In this document: in pieces, positions 1 to 9,785 of the stretch | Layout: every line of letters begins with the position of its first letter | Numbering within the stretch: position 1 is the stretch's first letter | Assembly: GCF_030518235.1 (NCBI RefSeq) | Contig: NZ_JAULSA010000020.1 | Span: 1-60,497 of the forward strand | Length of the DNA: 60,497 nucleotides | Reading direction: 5' to 3' | Origin: Saccharibacillus sp. CPCC 101409 | GTDB taxonomy: Bacteria > Bacillota > Bacilli > Paenibacillales > Paenibacillaceae | Translations under genes and position numbers: made by a program | Notes under the pieces: generated by a model | What the model saw: only the letters and a program-made list of their open reading frames with translations | Databases searched by the model: none | Told to the model about the DNA's origin: nothing

Positions 1-68
1 GCTCGACTTGCATGTATTAGGCATGCCGCCAGCGTTCGTCCTGAGCCAGGATCAAACTCTCCATTAAA
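1..68 (-). rRNA. rrs: 16S rRNA, 5' end (partial)
   Basis: The reverse complement reads GAGAGTTTGATCCTGGCTC, the universal 5' end of bacterial 16S rRNA, followed by the start of helix 6. The gene runs off the left edge of the window. The 5' end at 68 is placed by counting eight bases upstream of GAGTTTG, as in other 16S genes. Confidence 0.97.
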
Positions 69-120
69 GTTGGCGACCGAAGTCACCGTTTAAAAGAAAG
101 CACCATGTGCTCGTTTTGAA

Positions 121-176
121 GCTTGGCGCTGGAATTTCAATTCGCTTTGCCCAGAGGGATCCGCGATTTTCATTCC
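121..176 (-). repeat. Hairpin repeat family C, copy in the 16S leader
   Basis: This stretch is about 82% identical over 56 bp to 10101-10156 at the end of pabB and shares a 29 bp core with 60311-60350 in the 23S-5S spacer. It has an outer GGAAT/ATTCC pair, inner GCGATT-like arms and a CCC/GGG tip. It lies between the rRNA promoters and the 16S gene, so it is transcribed into the leader. A role in pre-rRNA processing is possible but does not explain the copies elsewhere. Confidence 0.75.
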
Positions 177-323
177 GAACGTTGTCGATTCTCGATTGCT
201 CAAGAATCTATATTCTCACGATGATCTGCACCATCGCGACTCACTTACTGTTCAGTTTTCAAGGAGCAAACTGTGTTTCTCGTTTCTGCCGTTCAGACTT
301 TCGCTCGCAGCAGCAACTCTTAT

Positions 324-352
324 ATATTAGCATGTTCGATTTTGTTTTGCAA
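324..352 (-). promoter_or_regulatory. rRNA promoter P2 (sigma-A)
   Basis: On the minus strand there is a -35 TTGCAA (347-352), a 17 bp spacer and a -10 TAATAT (324-329). It lies about 250 bp upstream of the 16S gene and downstream of a second promoter of the same design. Tandem promoters of this kind are usual for rRNA operons. Confidence 0.85.
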
Positions 353-462
353 GCCTTTTTTGAAATCTTTTTTTCGGCTTCTTTCGAAGCTTCCATCCGA
401 TCTCATCATCGCCCTGCTCCATTGTCCGAACCGCACCGGCGCTCTCTCAAGGCCGTTCCTAG

Positions 463-491
463 AATATATCATGCTGATATTAAGAAAGCAA
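463..491 (-). promoter_or_regulatory. rRNA promoter P1 (sigma-A)
   Basis: On the minus strand there is a -35 TTGCTT (486-491), a 17 bp spacer and a -10 TATATT (463-468), 139 bp upstream of P2. The rest of 177-595 shows no convincing gene; reading frames there are unlike any protein and overlap these promoters. Confidence 0.8.
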
Positions 492-595
492 GCATTTTTT
501 CGAATAGCTTTTCAAATAGTGACCCCTTCCTCCCGCAGAGTTCCGATAAATTAGAAGAAAATCATACGGGATAAGGAATCTCTTGCGCCCTGCTT

Positions 596-1144
596 TTATC
601 CGTGTACCTTCTTATTCGACTTCCTCGGCCACAGCGTATAGCTGAAGCTGATTGCAAAGTCGATTCCCAGGATTACCGCCCAGCGTACGATCCACAGTCT
701 CAACGCCTCGGCTCTGTCCATATCCCCGATCAATAGAATCATCCCGGCCAACAGCGCGCTTCCGATCGTCCACGCCAGCAGATGACGGTACCAGCCCGCC
801 CGCTCCAGCGCCGCGTGCTCCGGTCCCGCTTTTGGCTGCCGCTTCGGCTCGGGACCGTCCGCAAACCGGTAAGCAAAGCGTTCGTCCGCCCATTTGATCA
901 TCCGATGCCCATACGAGACCGTTGCTCCAATATAGACGGCTGACAGTCCATGCACAAAGCTTACGTCCGCTCCTCCGCGAATATCGATCACCGTAGCTCC
1001 CAGAAGTACCAGATCCACCACCGGCGTCAGCATCAGCAGAACCGCGCCCAACTTTTTCAGCCTGAGTACGTATCGTGTCACCAAGCCCAGCAGCACAATG
1101 AACCAGAATCCTACTTCGCACGCTACAATCAACCAGCCGATCAT
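596..1144 (-). CDS. Four-helix membrane protein, likely target of the adjacent TetR regulator
   Basis: This 182-residue protein starts at ATG 1144, seven bases after AGGAGG. It has hydrophobic segments at about residues 2-23, 31-52, 60-80 and 122-165, separated by a charged Arg/Lys/Pro-rich loop (about 85-115), so it should sit in the cytoplasmic membrane with about four to five helices. I do not recognise a catalytic motif or a named family. Its promoter contains two near-identical 12 bp palindromes shared with the divergent TetR-type gene at 1251, so the two are probably a repressor-target pair. A role in export, sensing or drug tolerance is only inferred from that arrangement. Confidence 0.8.
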   Translation of the reverse strand: MIGWLIVACEVGFWFIVLLGLVTRYVLRLKKLGAVLLMLTPVVDLVLLGATVIDIRGGADVSFVHGLSAVYIGATVSYGHRMIKWADERFAYRFADGPEPKRQPKAGPEHAALERAGWYRHLLAWTIGSALLAGMILLIGDMDRAEALRLWIVRWAVILGIDFAISFSYTLWPRKSNKKVHG

Positions 1145-1162
1145 CTTGTTTCCTCCTTTTTG

Positions 1163-1216
1163 ATACAATTGTATTTTATAAAAACCATATTAACACAACT
1201 GTACTAAAAAGTTAAA
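1163..1216 (-). promoter_or_regulatory. Promoter with two palindromic operators between the TetR gene and the membrane protein gene
   Basis: The minus strand has a -35 TTTAAC (1211-1216), a 17 bp spacer and a -10 TTAATA (1188-1193). One operator-like site, ACACAACTGTAC (1193-1204, plus strand), sits in the spacer. A perfect palindrome ATACAATTGTAT (1163-1174) sits just after the expected transcript start. Placement across the promoter fits repression by the neighbouring TetR protein. Confidence 0.65.
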
Positions 1217-1235
1217 GCTTTTAAAAATACGTCTG

Positions 1236-1244
1236 TGCTATAAT
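1236..1244 (+). promoter_or_regulatory. Extended -10 promoter of the TetR gene
   Basis: TGCTATAAT at 1236-1244 is an extended -10 element with a weak -35. The usual spacing of seven bases puts the transcript start on the A of the ATG at 1251, and no ribosome binding site precedes that ATG. The mRNA would therefore be leaderless. Confidence 0.6.
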
Positions 1245-1250
1245 CGGTCT

Positions 1251-1850
1251 ATGCCAAAAATCGTCGATCACGTACAACAAAAAATCAAAGTCGCCGAAGC
1301 GGCCTGGAGGGTAATTCGCCGTTCGGGCATCGAAAACGCTTCGGTGCGCAACGTCGCTCAGGAAGCCGGCGTGTCGCCCGGTTCGATGCGCCATTATTTT
1401 TCCACGCAGGCGGAGCTGTTCTCGTTCTCGATGAGTCTGGTATCGGAGCGGGTGCGCAAACGGATATCCTCGCTGTCGTTCGATCGTCCGGCCTCCGCGG
1501 TTGCCCGGGACGTACTGCGCGAGTTGGTGCCCTTGAATGAGGAAAGCCGGTCGGAGATGGAGGTGTGGCTCGCATTCGTATCCAAGTCGCTGTCCGAACC
1601 CTCTCTTCGCGATCATGCGGACCGGGTGCACGCGGAATTGAGGGAAGCGATGCTGCTCGTTGTACGCGGACTTGTCGAATACGACTTCGCGCCGAAGGAG
1701 CTGGACATCGAAGAAGAGGCGGAGCGGATGCAGGTGTTCGTGGACGGCGTTGCGCTGCACGGGCTGCTGTATCCCGCTCAGATGCCGTCCGCCAAGATGG
1801 AGAAGCTGCTGGACGGTTATCTGGACTCTCTTTGTAAAAAGGAACGCTGA
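1251..1850 (+). CDS. TetR/AcrR family transcriptional regulator
   Basis: This 199-residue protein has an N-terminal TetR helix-turn-helix (about residues 8-55; motif VRNVAQEAGVSPGSMRHYF) followed by an all-helical ligand-binding and dimerisation domain. The family usually represses a neighbouring gene and lets go when a small molecule binds. It is divergent from the membrane protein gene at 596, and the 80 bp between them hold two palindromes. The start MPKIVDH fits the family's usual N-terminus, yet there is no ribosome binding site and the -10 box lies only six bases upstream, suggesting leaderless translation. The ligand is unknown. Confidence 0.92.
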   Translation: MPKIVDHVQQKIKVAEAAWRVIRRSGIENASVRNVAQEAGVSPGSMRHYFSTQAELFSFSMSLVSERVRKRISSLSFDRPASAVARDVLRELVPLNEESRSEMEVWLAFVSKSLSEPSLRDHADRVHAELREAMLLVVRGLVEYDFAPKELDIEEEAERMQVFVDGVALHGLLYPAQMPSAKMEKLLDGYLDSLCKKER

Positions 1851-1895
1851 ATCGCGCCTCGCTTCGTCGTCGAGTCCGTTCAAAAGGAGGAAAAC

Positions 1896-1931
1896 AAAAA
1901 GAAGATGCCGGGGCGGCATCTTCTTTTTGTT
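1896..1931. terminator. Bidirectional terminator between the TetR gene and lysS
   Basis: A perfect stem GAAGATGCCG / CGGCATCTTC with a GGG loop is flanked by A-runs on the left and T-runs on the right, so it can end transcription from both the TetR gene (plus) and lysS (minus). Confidence 0.92.
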
Positions 1932-1964
1932 ATTTATATAGGCGTGCGCAGAACTTTCCGCTTT

Positions 1965-3583
<1,619 letters not shown>

Positions 3584-3645
3584 CCGCGAAACCACCTTGC
3601 GGGACGCGAAATCGACACGAATCGGGCAGGTAAAGCCGCGATCGG

Positions 3646-3700
3646 CAAAAAAAGGCTCCCGTTCCCGCCCCGGCAGTGCCGGAAGCGGTCGCGGAAAGCC
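3646..3700 (-). terminator. Terminator after greA
   Basis: On the minus strand a long GC-rich imperfect hairpin closed by GGCT/AGCC is followed directly by seven T residues. Confidence 0.7.
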
Positions 3701-3737
3701 CTCGACTTACGGTGTGTCGCTTTGCGGACGCACCGGT

Positions 3738-4214
3738 TTATTTTTTGATATCGAGAATTTCGTACTGGATGACGCCGGCCGGAACGTTGACGTCGACCGT
3801 TGCTCCTTTGGACTTGCCGAGCAGCGCGCTGCCGACCGGGCTTTCGTTGGAGATCCGGTTCTCCAGCGGATTCGACTCCGCGGAACCGACGATCGTATAC
3901 TCCATTTCGTCGCCGAACTCCAGGTCTTTGACCTGAACCGTCGAGCCTACGCTCACCACGTCGGTGCCGATCTCGTCGCTGTTGATAATACGCGCGTTGC
4001 GCAGCATTTTCTCAAGGGTGATAATGCGTCCTTCGATAAAAGCTTGTTCGTTCTTGGCGTCTTCGTACTCGGAGTTCTCGCTGATGTCTCCGTAGCCGAT
4101 CGCCACTTTGATCCGTTCCGCAACCTCGCGGCGCTTTACGGATTTCAGGTTTTCCAGCTCGTCTTCCAGCTTCTTCAGCCCGTCCTGGGTGAGAATGACC
4201 TCTTTATCGCTCAT
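3738..4214 (-). CDS. greA: Transcription elongation factor GreA
   Basis: GreA enters the secondary channel of RNA polymerase and triggers cleavage of the 3' end of backtracked RNA. The 158-residue length matches the family. The N-terminal half is a coiled coil carrying the acidic tip ([16 protein letters not shown], about 39-54) that positions the catalytic metal; the C-terminal half is the FKBP-like domain that docks on polymerase. The ATG at 4214 follows AGGAGA by ten bases. Two promoters lie upstream, the distal one giving a leader of about 290 nt. In B. subtilis greA is not in this block, so it is an insertion between dus and lysS relative to that genome. Confidence 0.97.
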   Translation of the reverse strand: MSDKEVILTQDGLKKLEDELENLKSVKRREVAERIKVAIGYGDISENSEYEDAKNEQAFIEGRIITLEKMLRNARIINSDEIGTDVVSVGSTVQVKDLEFGDEMEYTIVGSAESNPLENRISNESPVGSALLGKSKGATVDVNVPAGVIQYEILDIKK

Positions 4215-4269
4215 TTGTACCGATTCTCCTGTCATGTGAATAGTAGTTTTCGCACTCTCACATCGGGTT

Positions 4270-4298
4270 AATATACGAAATTCCTGTAAGGACGGCAA
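4270..4298 (-). promoter_or_regulatory. greA proximal promoter
   Basis: There is a -35 TTGCCG (4293-4298), a 17 bp spacer and a -10 TATATT (4270-4275), about 50 bp upstream of the greA start. Confidence 0.6.
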
Positions 4299-4516
4299 CG
4301 GCAAAATAGAAACGACCACGCCTTTAAAACAAGTAGACGTGTTCCGCTTCTCGTTATAAGAAATATACCAACGGAAGGTCGCGCCCGAAACCGTCGTATC
4401 TCCAGGAACGTCGATGCTTTAGCATCGTTCGCGTCTATCAAATGCCGCATCCAGGTAAAGCGTGAATATTCCGCATTTTGGAATTTATGCTGCTGAGGCG
4501 AATTTTATACTGACAA

Positions 4517-4545
4517 ATTATATGGGAAGGATTACGAAAAGTCAA
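4517..4545 (-). promoter_or_regulatory. greA distal promoter (strong sigma-A)
   Basis: There is a -35 TTGACT (4540-4545), a 17 bp spacer and a perfect -10 TATAAT (4517-4522). The transcript would begin near 4510 and carry a leader of about 290 nt that includes a CGATGC/GCATCG hairpin around 4410-4430. I see no known riboswitch in that leader. Confidence 0.85.
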
Positions 4546-4583
4546 TGCGTTTCCTTGCTTATTTGTAACCGCTTTTATAGATG

Positions 4584-4610
4584 GAAAAAAGGAACCGCCG
4601 AAGCGGCTCC
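4584..4610 (-). terminator. Terminator after dus
   Basis: The minus strand reads GGAGCCGC-TTC-GGCGGTTCC followed by TTTTTTCC, a compact hairpin and T-run about 50 bp after the dus stop codon. Confidence 0.9.
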
Positions 4611-4659
4611 CGAGTCGAATTAACGCGAAGTTTGGAACAAAATGTTCCACGGGAAGCAA

Positions 4660-5652
4660 TCAAGCTTCAGCGGCGGCAAGCCGGGGCAGGTTCTCGATGT
4701 AATCTTCCAAGGTAGCGACCATCTGTGCGCGGGTTGTCCCTTCCATGATGCTGTCCCTGATACGGGTCGAATCTTTCAGTCCTTTGAGATACCAGGCCAG
4801 GTGCTTGCGCATCTCGCGCACGGCGACCGTTTCGCCCCTGAGCGCGATCAAACGGTCCATATGCAGCACGGCGATGCGGATCTTCTCCTCCGGTTCCGGG
4901 TCGCCCGCCAGCTCGCCGGTCTCCAGATAATGAATGGTGCTGTACAGCATCCACGGATTGCCCAGCGCGCCGCGCCCGATCATCACGCCGTCGCAGCCGG
5001 TCGTGTCCAGCATGCGCTTGGCGTCTTCCGGCGTCGCCACGTCACCGTTGCCGATCACGGGAATCTGCACGGATTCTTTGGCCAGCTTGATCCAGCTCCA
5101 ATCGGCGGTGCCGGTGTAAAGCTGCTCGCGCGTACGTCCGTGCACGCTGATCGCGCTCGCGCCGGCGGCTTCGGCCGCTTTGGCGTTCTGCTCGATAAAG
5201 ATATGCTCGCTGTCCCAGCCGATGCGCATCTTGACCGTGACGGGTTTCTGCACGGCTGCGGTTACGGCGGACACCATCTCGTGGATCTTGTCCGGGTTCA
5301 GCAGCCAGCGCGCGCCCGCGTCGCATTTGGTCACTTTCGGCACCGGGCAGCCCATGTTGATATCGATGATATCCGCGTTCGTTTCCTGGTCGACAACTTT
5401 CGCCGCTTCGACAAGCGATTGTCGGTCGCCGCCGAAAATTTGCAGGCTGAGCGGCTTCTCGCGTTCGTCGACAAACAGCATTTCGCGCGTTCTTTTATTG
5501 CCGTTCAGAATCGCTTTGTCGCTGACCATCTCGGCGCAAACGAGCCCGGTCCCGAATTCTTTGGCGATCAGGCGAAAAGCGGGGTTGCAGACGCCGGCCA
5601 TCGGGGCCAGCACGACGCGGTTCTTCAATTCGATACTGCCGATCTTGAGCGT
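4660..5652 (-). CDS. dus: tRNA-dihydrouridine synthase (DusB-like), apparently with an ACG start
   Basis: Dus enzymes reduce uridines in the tRNA D-loop using FMN and NADPH. The TIM-barrel FMN domain (ending about residue 240) shows the catalytic cysteine in NMGCPVPKV, the FMN-binding GRTREQLYTG and GNGDV, and a C-terminal helical tRNA-binding domain. The family normally begins MLKIG; here the matching codons are ACG CTC AAG ATC GGC, six bases after a good GAGGTGA site, and no ATG, GTG or TTG exists in frame before a TTG at 5628, which lacks a ribosome binding site. The start is therefore either a rare ACG (5652), a weak TTG (5628) or a sequencing error. It sits between folK and greA at the end of the folate operon. 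Confidence 0.95.
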   Translation of the reverse strand, partial: TLKIGSIELKNRVVLAPMAGVCNPAFRLIAKEFGTGLVCAEMVSDKAILNGNKRTREMLFVDEREKPLSLQIFGGDRQSLVEAAKVVDQETNADIIDINMGCPVPKVTKCDAGARWLLNPDKIHEMVSAVTAAVQKPVTVKMRIGWDSEHIFIEQNAKAAEAAGASAISVHGRTREQLYTGTADWSWIKLAKESVQIPVIGNGDVATPEDAKRMLDTTGCDGVMIGRGALGNPWMLYSTIHYLETGELAGDPEPEEKIRIAVLHMDRLIALRGETVAVREMRKHLAWYLKGLKDSTRIRDSIMEGTTRAQMVATLEDYIENLPRLAAAEA

Positions 5653-5788
5653 ATGGAGTCACCTCTTCGATGTAGGCGCGCGCATCGCGGATATCGGGAA
5701 AGCGCGCACCGCGGAAAATAGCAAAATATTATTAAAATTTGAGATATGGCGGCGGGAAAAAGAATACCGGACAGCCGGAGCGCCGACT

Positions 5789-6325
5789 TTACGGAAACAG
5801 CGGGCCGGAAAAAGCGCGGATGCCGGAGGCTGCCCCGAGTTCGATCAGGGAATCGTCGATCAGCGCGCGCAGTCCCGAAGGTTCGCTCTGCGGCACGATG
5901 TCGTCCAGCGGCACCAGCACGAAAAAGCGCTCGTGCATCCGCGGATGCGGCAGCGTCAGCTCTTCGGTCGAAATCGCCAGCCCGTCCATCCAGAGCAGAT
6001 CGAGATCGGCGGTACGCGGCCCGAAACGGATATCGCGCACGCGGCCGAGCCGGTTCTCGATCTCCTGCAGCACGCCGAGCAGCGCCTGGGGTTTGAGCGA
6101 GGTGGCGACGGCGGCGGCCATGTTCAGAAAAGCGGGCTGGTCGGCATAGCCGACCGGATCGGTCTCGTACACGTCCGACGCCCGCAGCACTTCGATCTCC
6201 GTGTGTTCGTTCAACAGACGCAGCGCTTCGCGCAGCGTTTCTTCGCGGCGGCCGAGATTGGCCCCCAAAGCAATATAAGCCTCTGATCGCTCAGAGGTGA
6301 AGTTCCGGGTGATGTCTTTCTTCAT
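5789..6325 (-). CDS. folK: 2-amino-4-hydroxy-6-hydroxymethyldihydropteridine pyrophosphokinase
   Basis: FolK transfers pyrophosphate from ATP to 6-hydroxymethyl-dihydropterin, making the substrate for FolP. The 178-residue protein shows the glycine-rich start (YIALGANLGRREETL), the magnesium-binding DLDLLW and the HPRMHERFFVLVPL segment of the ATP site. The ATG at 6325 lies 10 bp after the folB stop, and the likely AGGAGC lies inside the end of folB. It follows folB as in B. subtilis; the small HTH gene yazB that separates folK from dus there is absent. Confidence 0.97.
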   Translation of the reverse strand: MKKDITRNFTSERSEAYIALGANLGRREETLREALRLLNEHTEIEVLRASDVYETDPVGYADQPAFLNMAAAVATSLKPQALLGVLQEIENRLGRVRDIRFGPRTADLDLLWMDGLAISTEELTLPHPRMHERFFVLVPLDDIVPQSEPSGLRALIDDSLIELGAASGIRAFSGPLFP

Positions 6326-6335
6326 GTTATCGGTC

Positions 6336-6698
6336 TCACTTTCGGCTCCTGCGAATCTCCACGGTGACGCCTTCGAAGTGGATATCGAACGGAGGATGCG
6401 GCTTGGTGACCTTCACGGTCGCCGCTTCCACCCTAGTATACGTACCCAGTACGGCGGATGCAATACGTTCGGCCAGCGTCTCGATCAATTGGACCGACTC
6501 GCCTTCGACGACGCTTTTGACCGTTTCGTGCACTTCGGCGTAATTGACGGCCTGCGACAAATCGTCGGTCAGCCCGGCCGCGGACAGATCGAGCTCAAGC
6601 TCCAGTCCGACGTAGAAGCGCTGGCCCAGCCGGCGTTCTTCTTCGAACACGCCGTGACGGCCGTAATATTCCATGCGGGAAATCGTCATTTTGTCCAT
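6336..6698 (-). CDS. folB: Dihydroneopterin aldolase
   Basis: FolB cleaves 7,8-dihydroneopterin to 6-hydroxymethyl-dihydropterin and glycolaldehyde. The 120-residue length is typical. Recognisable segments are YYGRHGVFEEERRLGQRF near the start, ETLAERIA (about 73-80) and the catalytic lysine region KPHPPFD (about 99-105). I take the ATG at 6698 with an AAAGGCGG site; longer in-frame starts would add residues unlike the family. About 290 bp separate it from folP, an unusually wide gap for this operon, in which I see only a partial hairpin-like GGGCTGCGATTT motif (about 6939-6950). Confidence 0.96.
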   Translation of the reverse strand: MDKMTISRMEYYGRHGVFEEERRLGQRFYVGLELELDLSAAGLTDDLSQAVNYAEVHETVKSVVEGESVQLIETLAERIASAVLGTYTRVEAATVKVTKPHPPFDIHFEGVTVEIRRSRK

Positions 6699-6988
6699 GA
6701 TATACCGCCTTTCTGCGCCGGTCCGATCGGGGAGCCGGCGGGGATGGGATGGGAAAAAGCTTTGAATTGCACACGTTTCCGGTGCGAGTCGGACGGTCGC
6801 AATCGTACCGCCGATTGCGTACAAGCTATCGGTGTGTTGACTGCTTTCGAAGACGAGCTTGCAAGCGAACAGAGAGAAGATGCGCCGGATAATCAGACTG
6901 CGGGCAAGACCAGGCGGCCGAAGCTCCGCGATTGGACGGGCTGCGATTTGTGTAAGCGTTCCGTTTTTCAAAAAAAGTCCGCTGCTTA

Positions 6989-7855
6989 TCAGGAAAGCGG
7001 TTCGTAGGACCGGCCGGATTCCGCGTACAGCATGGCGTCGCACATCTTGACGGTGCGCTTGATCGCCGCCACGTCGTGCACGCGCACGATCTGGCAGCCT
7101 TCGGCGATGCCGAACGCCACGGTGGCGGCGGTTCCTTCGATCACTTGGTCCGCCGGCAGATCCAGCACGTCGCGGATAAACCGCTTGCGCGAGGTGCCGA
7201 GCAGCACCGGGAAGCCGAGTTCCACCAGCCGGCCCAGCTGCGTCATCAATTGCAGGTTCTGGACGCCGTTCTTGGCGAAGCCGATGCCCGGATCGAGAAT
7301 GATATTCTCGTCCAGCACGCCCGCCGCGCGGGCGATCTGCACGCTTTCCATCAGGTCGGCCGCCACATCGGCGAGCAGATCGGTATAGTTCGTGTCCGGA
7401 CGGTTGTGCGTCAGCACGACCGGACAGCCGGCTTCCGCCGCGACCTGCGCCATGCGCGTGTCGGCTTTGCAGCCCCAGACGTCGTTGACGATGTGCGCTC
7501 CGGCCGCCAGCGACTGGCGGGCGACTTCGGCTTTGTACGTGTCGACGGACAGCGGAATATCGGGCAGTTCCCGCCGCAGCCTCTCGACCACGGGCAGGAT
7601 GCGCGACAATTCTTCGTCGAGCGAGACCGGATCGGCTCCCGGCCGCGTCGATTCTCCGCCGATATCGATCAGGTCGGCTCCGGCCAGCACCATCTCGCGG
7701 GCGTGGCGGACGGCCGCTTCGAGATCGACGTACCGGCCCCCGTCGGAAAACGAGTCGGGCGTCGTATTCAGGATACCCATGATGCGGGTGGCGCGTCCAA
7801 GGTGAAAACGGACGTCGCCCCAGGCATAGTGTCGGATATGAAGGGTGGGCTTCAT
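6989..7855 (-). CDS. folP: Dihydropteroate synthase
   Basis: FolP joins para-aminobenzoate to the activated pterin to form dihydropteroate and is the sulfonamide target. The 288-residue TIM barrel shows GILNTTPDSFSDGG (about 26-39), DIGGESTRPGA and the C-terminal RVHDV phosphate-binding segment. The ATG at 7855 lies two bases after the pabC stop, and a GGGGAA site overlaps the end of pabC, so the genes are probably translationally coupled. An upstream in-frame start would add a 38-residue non-homologous extension and was not used. Confidence 0.97.
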   Translation of the reverse strand: MKPTLHIRHYAWGDVRFHLGRATRIMGILNTTPDSFSDGGRYVDLEAAVRHAREMVLAGADLIDIGGESTRPGADPVSLDEELSRILPVVERLRRELPDIPLSVDTYKAEVARQSLAAGAHIVNDVWGCKADTRMAQVAAEAGCPVVLTHNRPDTNYTDLLADVAADLMESVQIARAAGVLDENIILDPGIGFAKNGVQNLQLMTQLGRLVELGFPVLLGTSRKRFIRDVLDLPADQVIEGTAATVAFGIAEGCQIVRVHDVAAIKRTVKMCDAMLYAESGRSYEPLS

Positions 7856-7857
7856 GT

Positions 7858-8754
7858 TCAGTTCCCCGTTTCTTTCGTAAAATGTCGGTATTCGCGCATC
7901 AAGCGCAGCGTCAGCGGACCGGGACGGCCGTTTCCGACGACGAAAGTCGTTCCGTCCGGCTGTCTCCATCTATGTACAGGCACGATTTCCTGAACCGATC
8001 CGGTCAGGAACATCTCTTCGGCGCCGGACAGATCGTCCGGCGTATAGAAGCCTTCGGCGGTTTCGACGCCGAGCCGCGAAGCCAGCTCCAGCACGAAAGC
8101 GCGGGTGATGCCGGGCAGAATGCCGGTCTCGACAGCCGGCGTGTACAGCCGGCCGCCCGCGGCGAAAAAGAAATTGCTGACGATCCCTTCGGCGGCGAAG
8201 CCTTCGCGGGTCAGCATGAGCCCTTCGGCGCCCTCGGCGCCGGGTATGGCGCCAAGCTCGCGCCGGGCCAGAATGCCATTCATGTAATGGAGCGACTTCA
8301 GCCGCACGGGGCCTTCCGGCGTATTGCGCCGGGTATTCAGGACCTGGAGGGTCCGGCCCTCCGAGGTCCAGGAGGGCGGGTTCTCGGGCAGCGTCTTCAT
8401 ATGGACGATGCGGTTCGGGTGGGAGTAGCTGTCGCCGGAGGGAAGGCCGAGGCCTTCGGCTCCGGCGGTCAGCGTCAGGCGGATATACGCATCCGCCAGG
8501 CCGTTCGCCGCCAGCAGGGCGGCGATCTCGGCGCGCAGCGCCGCAGAATCGGCGGCGTAAGCGATGCCGAGCTGGCGCGCGCCGCGCGCCAGCCGATCGA
8601 GATGGCGATCGAGCAGGAACGGGCTGCCGCCATACGTGCGGAACGTCTCGAACAGCCCCATGCCGTACAGCAGGCCGTGGTCCAGCACCGGCAGCGCCGC
8701 GGTCGCCGCTTCGACAATCTGTCCGTTCAGCGACAGATAACGGTCTCCGCTCAT
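7858..8754 (-). CDS. pabC: Aminodeoxychorismate lyase (4-amino-4-deoxychorismate lyase)
   Basis: PabC removes pyruvate from 4-amino-4-deoxychorismate to give para-aminobenzoate. It is a fold type IV PLP enzyme of 298 residues; the expected PLP lysine is in [10 protein letters not shown], with EGIVSNFFF and GSVQEIVPV further on. Its ATG (8754) overlaps the pabA stop as ATGA, so translation is coupled. Product specificity against branched-chain aminotransferases rests mainly on its place between pabA and folP. Confidence 0.93.
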   Translation of the reverse strand: MSGDRYLSLNGQIVEAATAALPVLDHGLLYGMGLFETFRTYGGSPFLLDRHLDRLARGARQLGIAYAADSAALRAEIAALLAANGLADAYIRLTLTAGAEGLGLPSGDSYSHPNRIVHMKTLPENPPSWTSEGRTLQVLNTRRNTPEGPVRLKSLHYMNGILARRELGAIPGAEGAEGLMLTREGFAAEGIVSNFFFAAGGRLYTPAVETGILPGITRAFVLELASRLGVETAEGFYTPDDLSGAEEMFLTGSVQEIVPVHRWRQPDGTTFVVGNGRPGPLTLRLMREYRHFTKETGN

Positions 8755-9332
8755 ACGGCCTCCTCCGCGCCGCGGCGCAGAAAGCCGCGCAGCAGATCGT
8801 GACCGTGCTCGGTCACGATCGATTCCGGATGGAACTGTACGCCTTCCACCGCATATTCGCGGTGCCGCAGCCCCATGATCTCGCCCTCGGCCGTCCAGGC
8901 CGTCACTTCGAGGCAGTCCGGCAGCGTCCCGGCCTCGACGATCAGCGAATGATAGCGCGCCGCGGTCAGCGGCGACGGAAGCCCTTCGAACACCGAGCCG
9001 CCGCCGTGCAGGACCGGCGAGGTTTTGCCGTGCATCAGCCGCTGCGCGCGCACGACGCGGCCGCCGAATGCCTGTCCGATCGCCTGATGGCCGAGGCATA
9101 CGCCGAAGATGGGAATTCGGCCTTTGAACGCATGGATCGTATCCAGCGTAATCCCGGCGTCGTCCGGCGTGCACGGCCCCGGCGACAGCAGAATACGGTC
9201 CGGCGCAAGCCGGCAAATGCCGTCCAGATCGATCTCGTCGTTGCGGCGCACCACGACTTCTTCGCCAAGCTCGCCCAGATATTGGACCAGATTATAGGTA
9301 AACGAATCGTAATTGTCGATAACCAGAATCAA
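8751..9332 (-). CDS. pabA: Aminodeoxychorismate/anthranilate synthase glutaminase subunit
   Basis: This class I glutamine amidotransferase feeds ammonia to PabB and, in Bacillus relatives, often also to TrpE. The 193-residue protein has the nucleophile in [10 protein letters not shown] (about residue 79) and the His-Glu pair in VQFHPESI. The start is a TTG at 9332, seven bases after AAAGGAG. It is separated from pabB by 782 bp filled with hairpin repeats, where B. subtilis has the genes adjacent. Confidence 0.95.
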   Translation of the reverse strand: MILVIDNYDSFTYNLVQYLGELGEEVVVRRNDEIDLDGICRLAPDRILLSPGPCTPDDAGITLDTIHAFKGRIPIFGVCLGHQAIGQAFGGRVVRAQRLMHGKTSPVLHGGGSVFEGLPSPLTAARYHSLIVEAGTLPDCLEVTAWTAEGEIMGLRHREYAVEGVQFHPESIVTEHGHDLLRGFLRRGAEEAV

Positions 9333-9624
9333 TGGGAGTCTCCTTTCGGCGAATAATGAAAAAGGACGGCGAAATTTCGACCTTTGGAATACATATTACA
9401 GGCAAATCGTTGTTTGGATCGATTTTGCGCCAAAATGTATACAGGGATCAAAATTTCTGCGCGTTCTCCGGATTTTTCGATAAATGCTGTTCTATCCTCA
9501 ATATATCGGGTTTCACGGGCGGCCACTCTTGCGAAGTTAGATCTTGGGATCGCGGCCAAGCGCTGCAAGGGCTCGGCTAACCTTGCCTTTACACGCAAAT
9601 ATGGAATTCGGCGAGCGAAGTCCG

Positions 9625-9652
9625 AAATAACTGCTCAGATACAGTTATTTGG
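9625..9652. repeat. Palindrome family A, copy 1
   Basis: Perfect 9 bp arms AAATAACTG / CAGTTATTT flank the loop CTCAGATA. This is the first of four such elements within 188 bp of the pabA-pabB gap. Arm bases differ between copies but stay complementary within each copy. Confidence 0.8.
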
Positions 9653-9674
9653 AACAGATAGCGGCTTTTTTTGT

Positions 9675-9702
9675 AAATAAGTGCACAGATACAGCTATTT
9701 GG
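9675..9702. repeat. Palindrome family A, copy 2
   Basis: Arms AAATAAGTG / CAGCTATTT flank the loop CACAGATA. It has the same loop sequence and the same trailing GG as copy 1, with two mismatches in the arms. Its centre is 50 bp from that of copy 1. Confidence 0.75.
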
Positions 9703-9735
9703 CGATCAGTGCCGTAAACAGGCTCATTGAGGATG

Positions 9736-9763
9736 AAATAAATGTATCTGTGCATTTATTTGG
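9736..9763. repeat. Palindrome family A, copy 3 (loop inverted)
   Basis: Perfect arms AAATAAATG / CATTTATTT flank TATCTGTG, the exact reverse complement of the copy 2 loop, so this copy is inverted relative to copies 1 and 2. Its centre is 61 bp from that of copy 2. Confidence 0.78.
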
Positions 9764-9785
9764 CCGGAAAACGGGAATTCTTGAG

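Noticed and set aside
107..574. Plus-strand frames in the 16S leader region
   Set aside because: They overlap tandem rRNA promoters and the 16S leader, are low-quality in composition and have no ribosome binding site.
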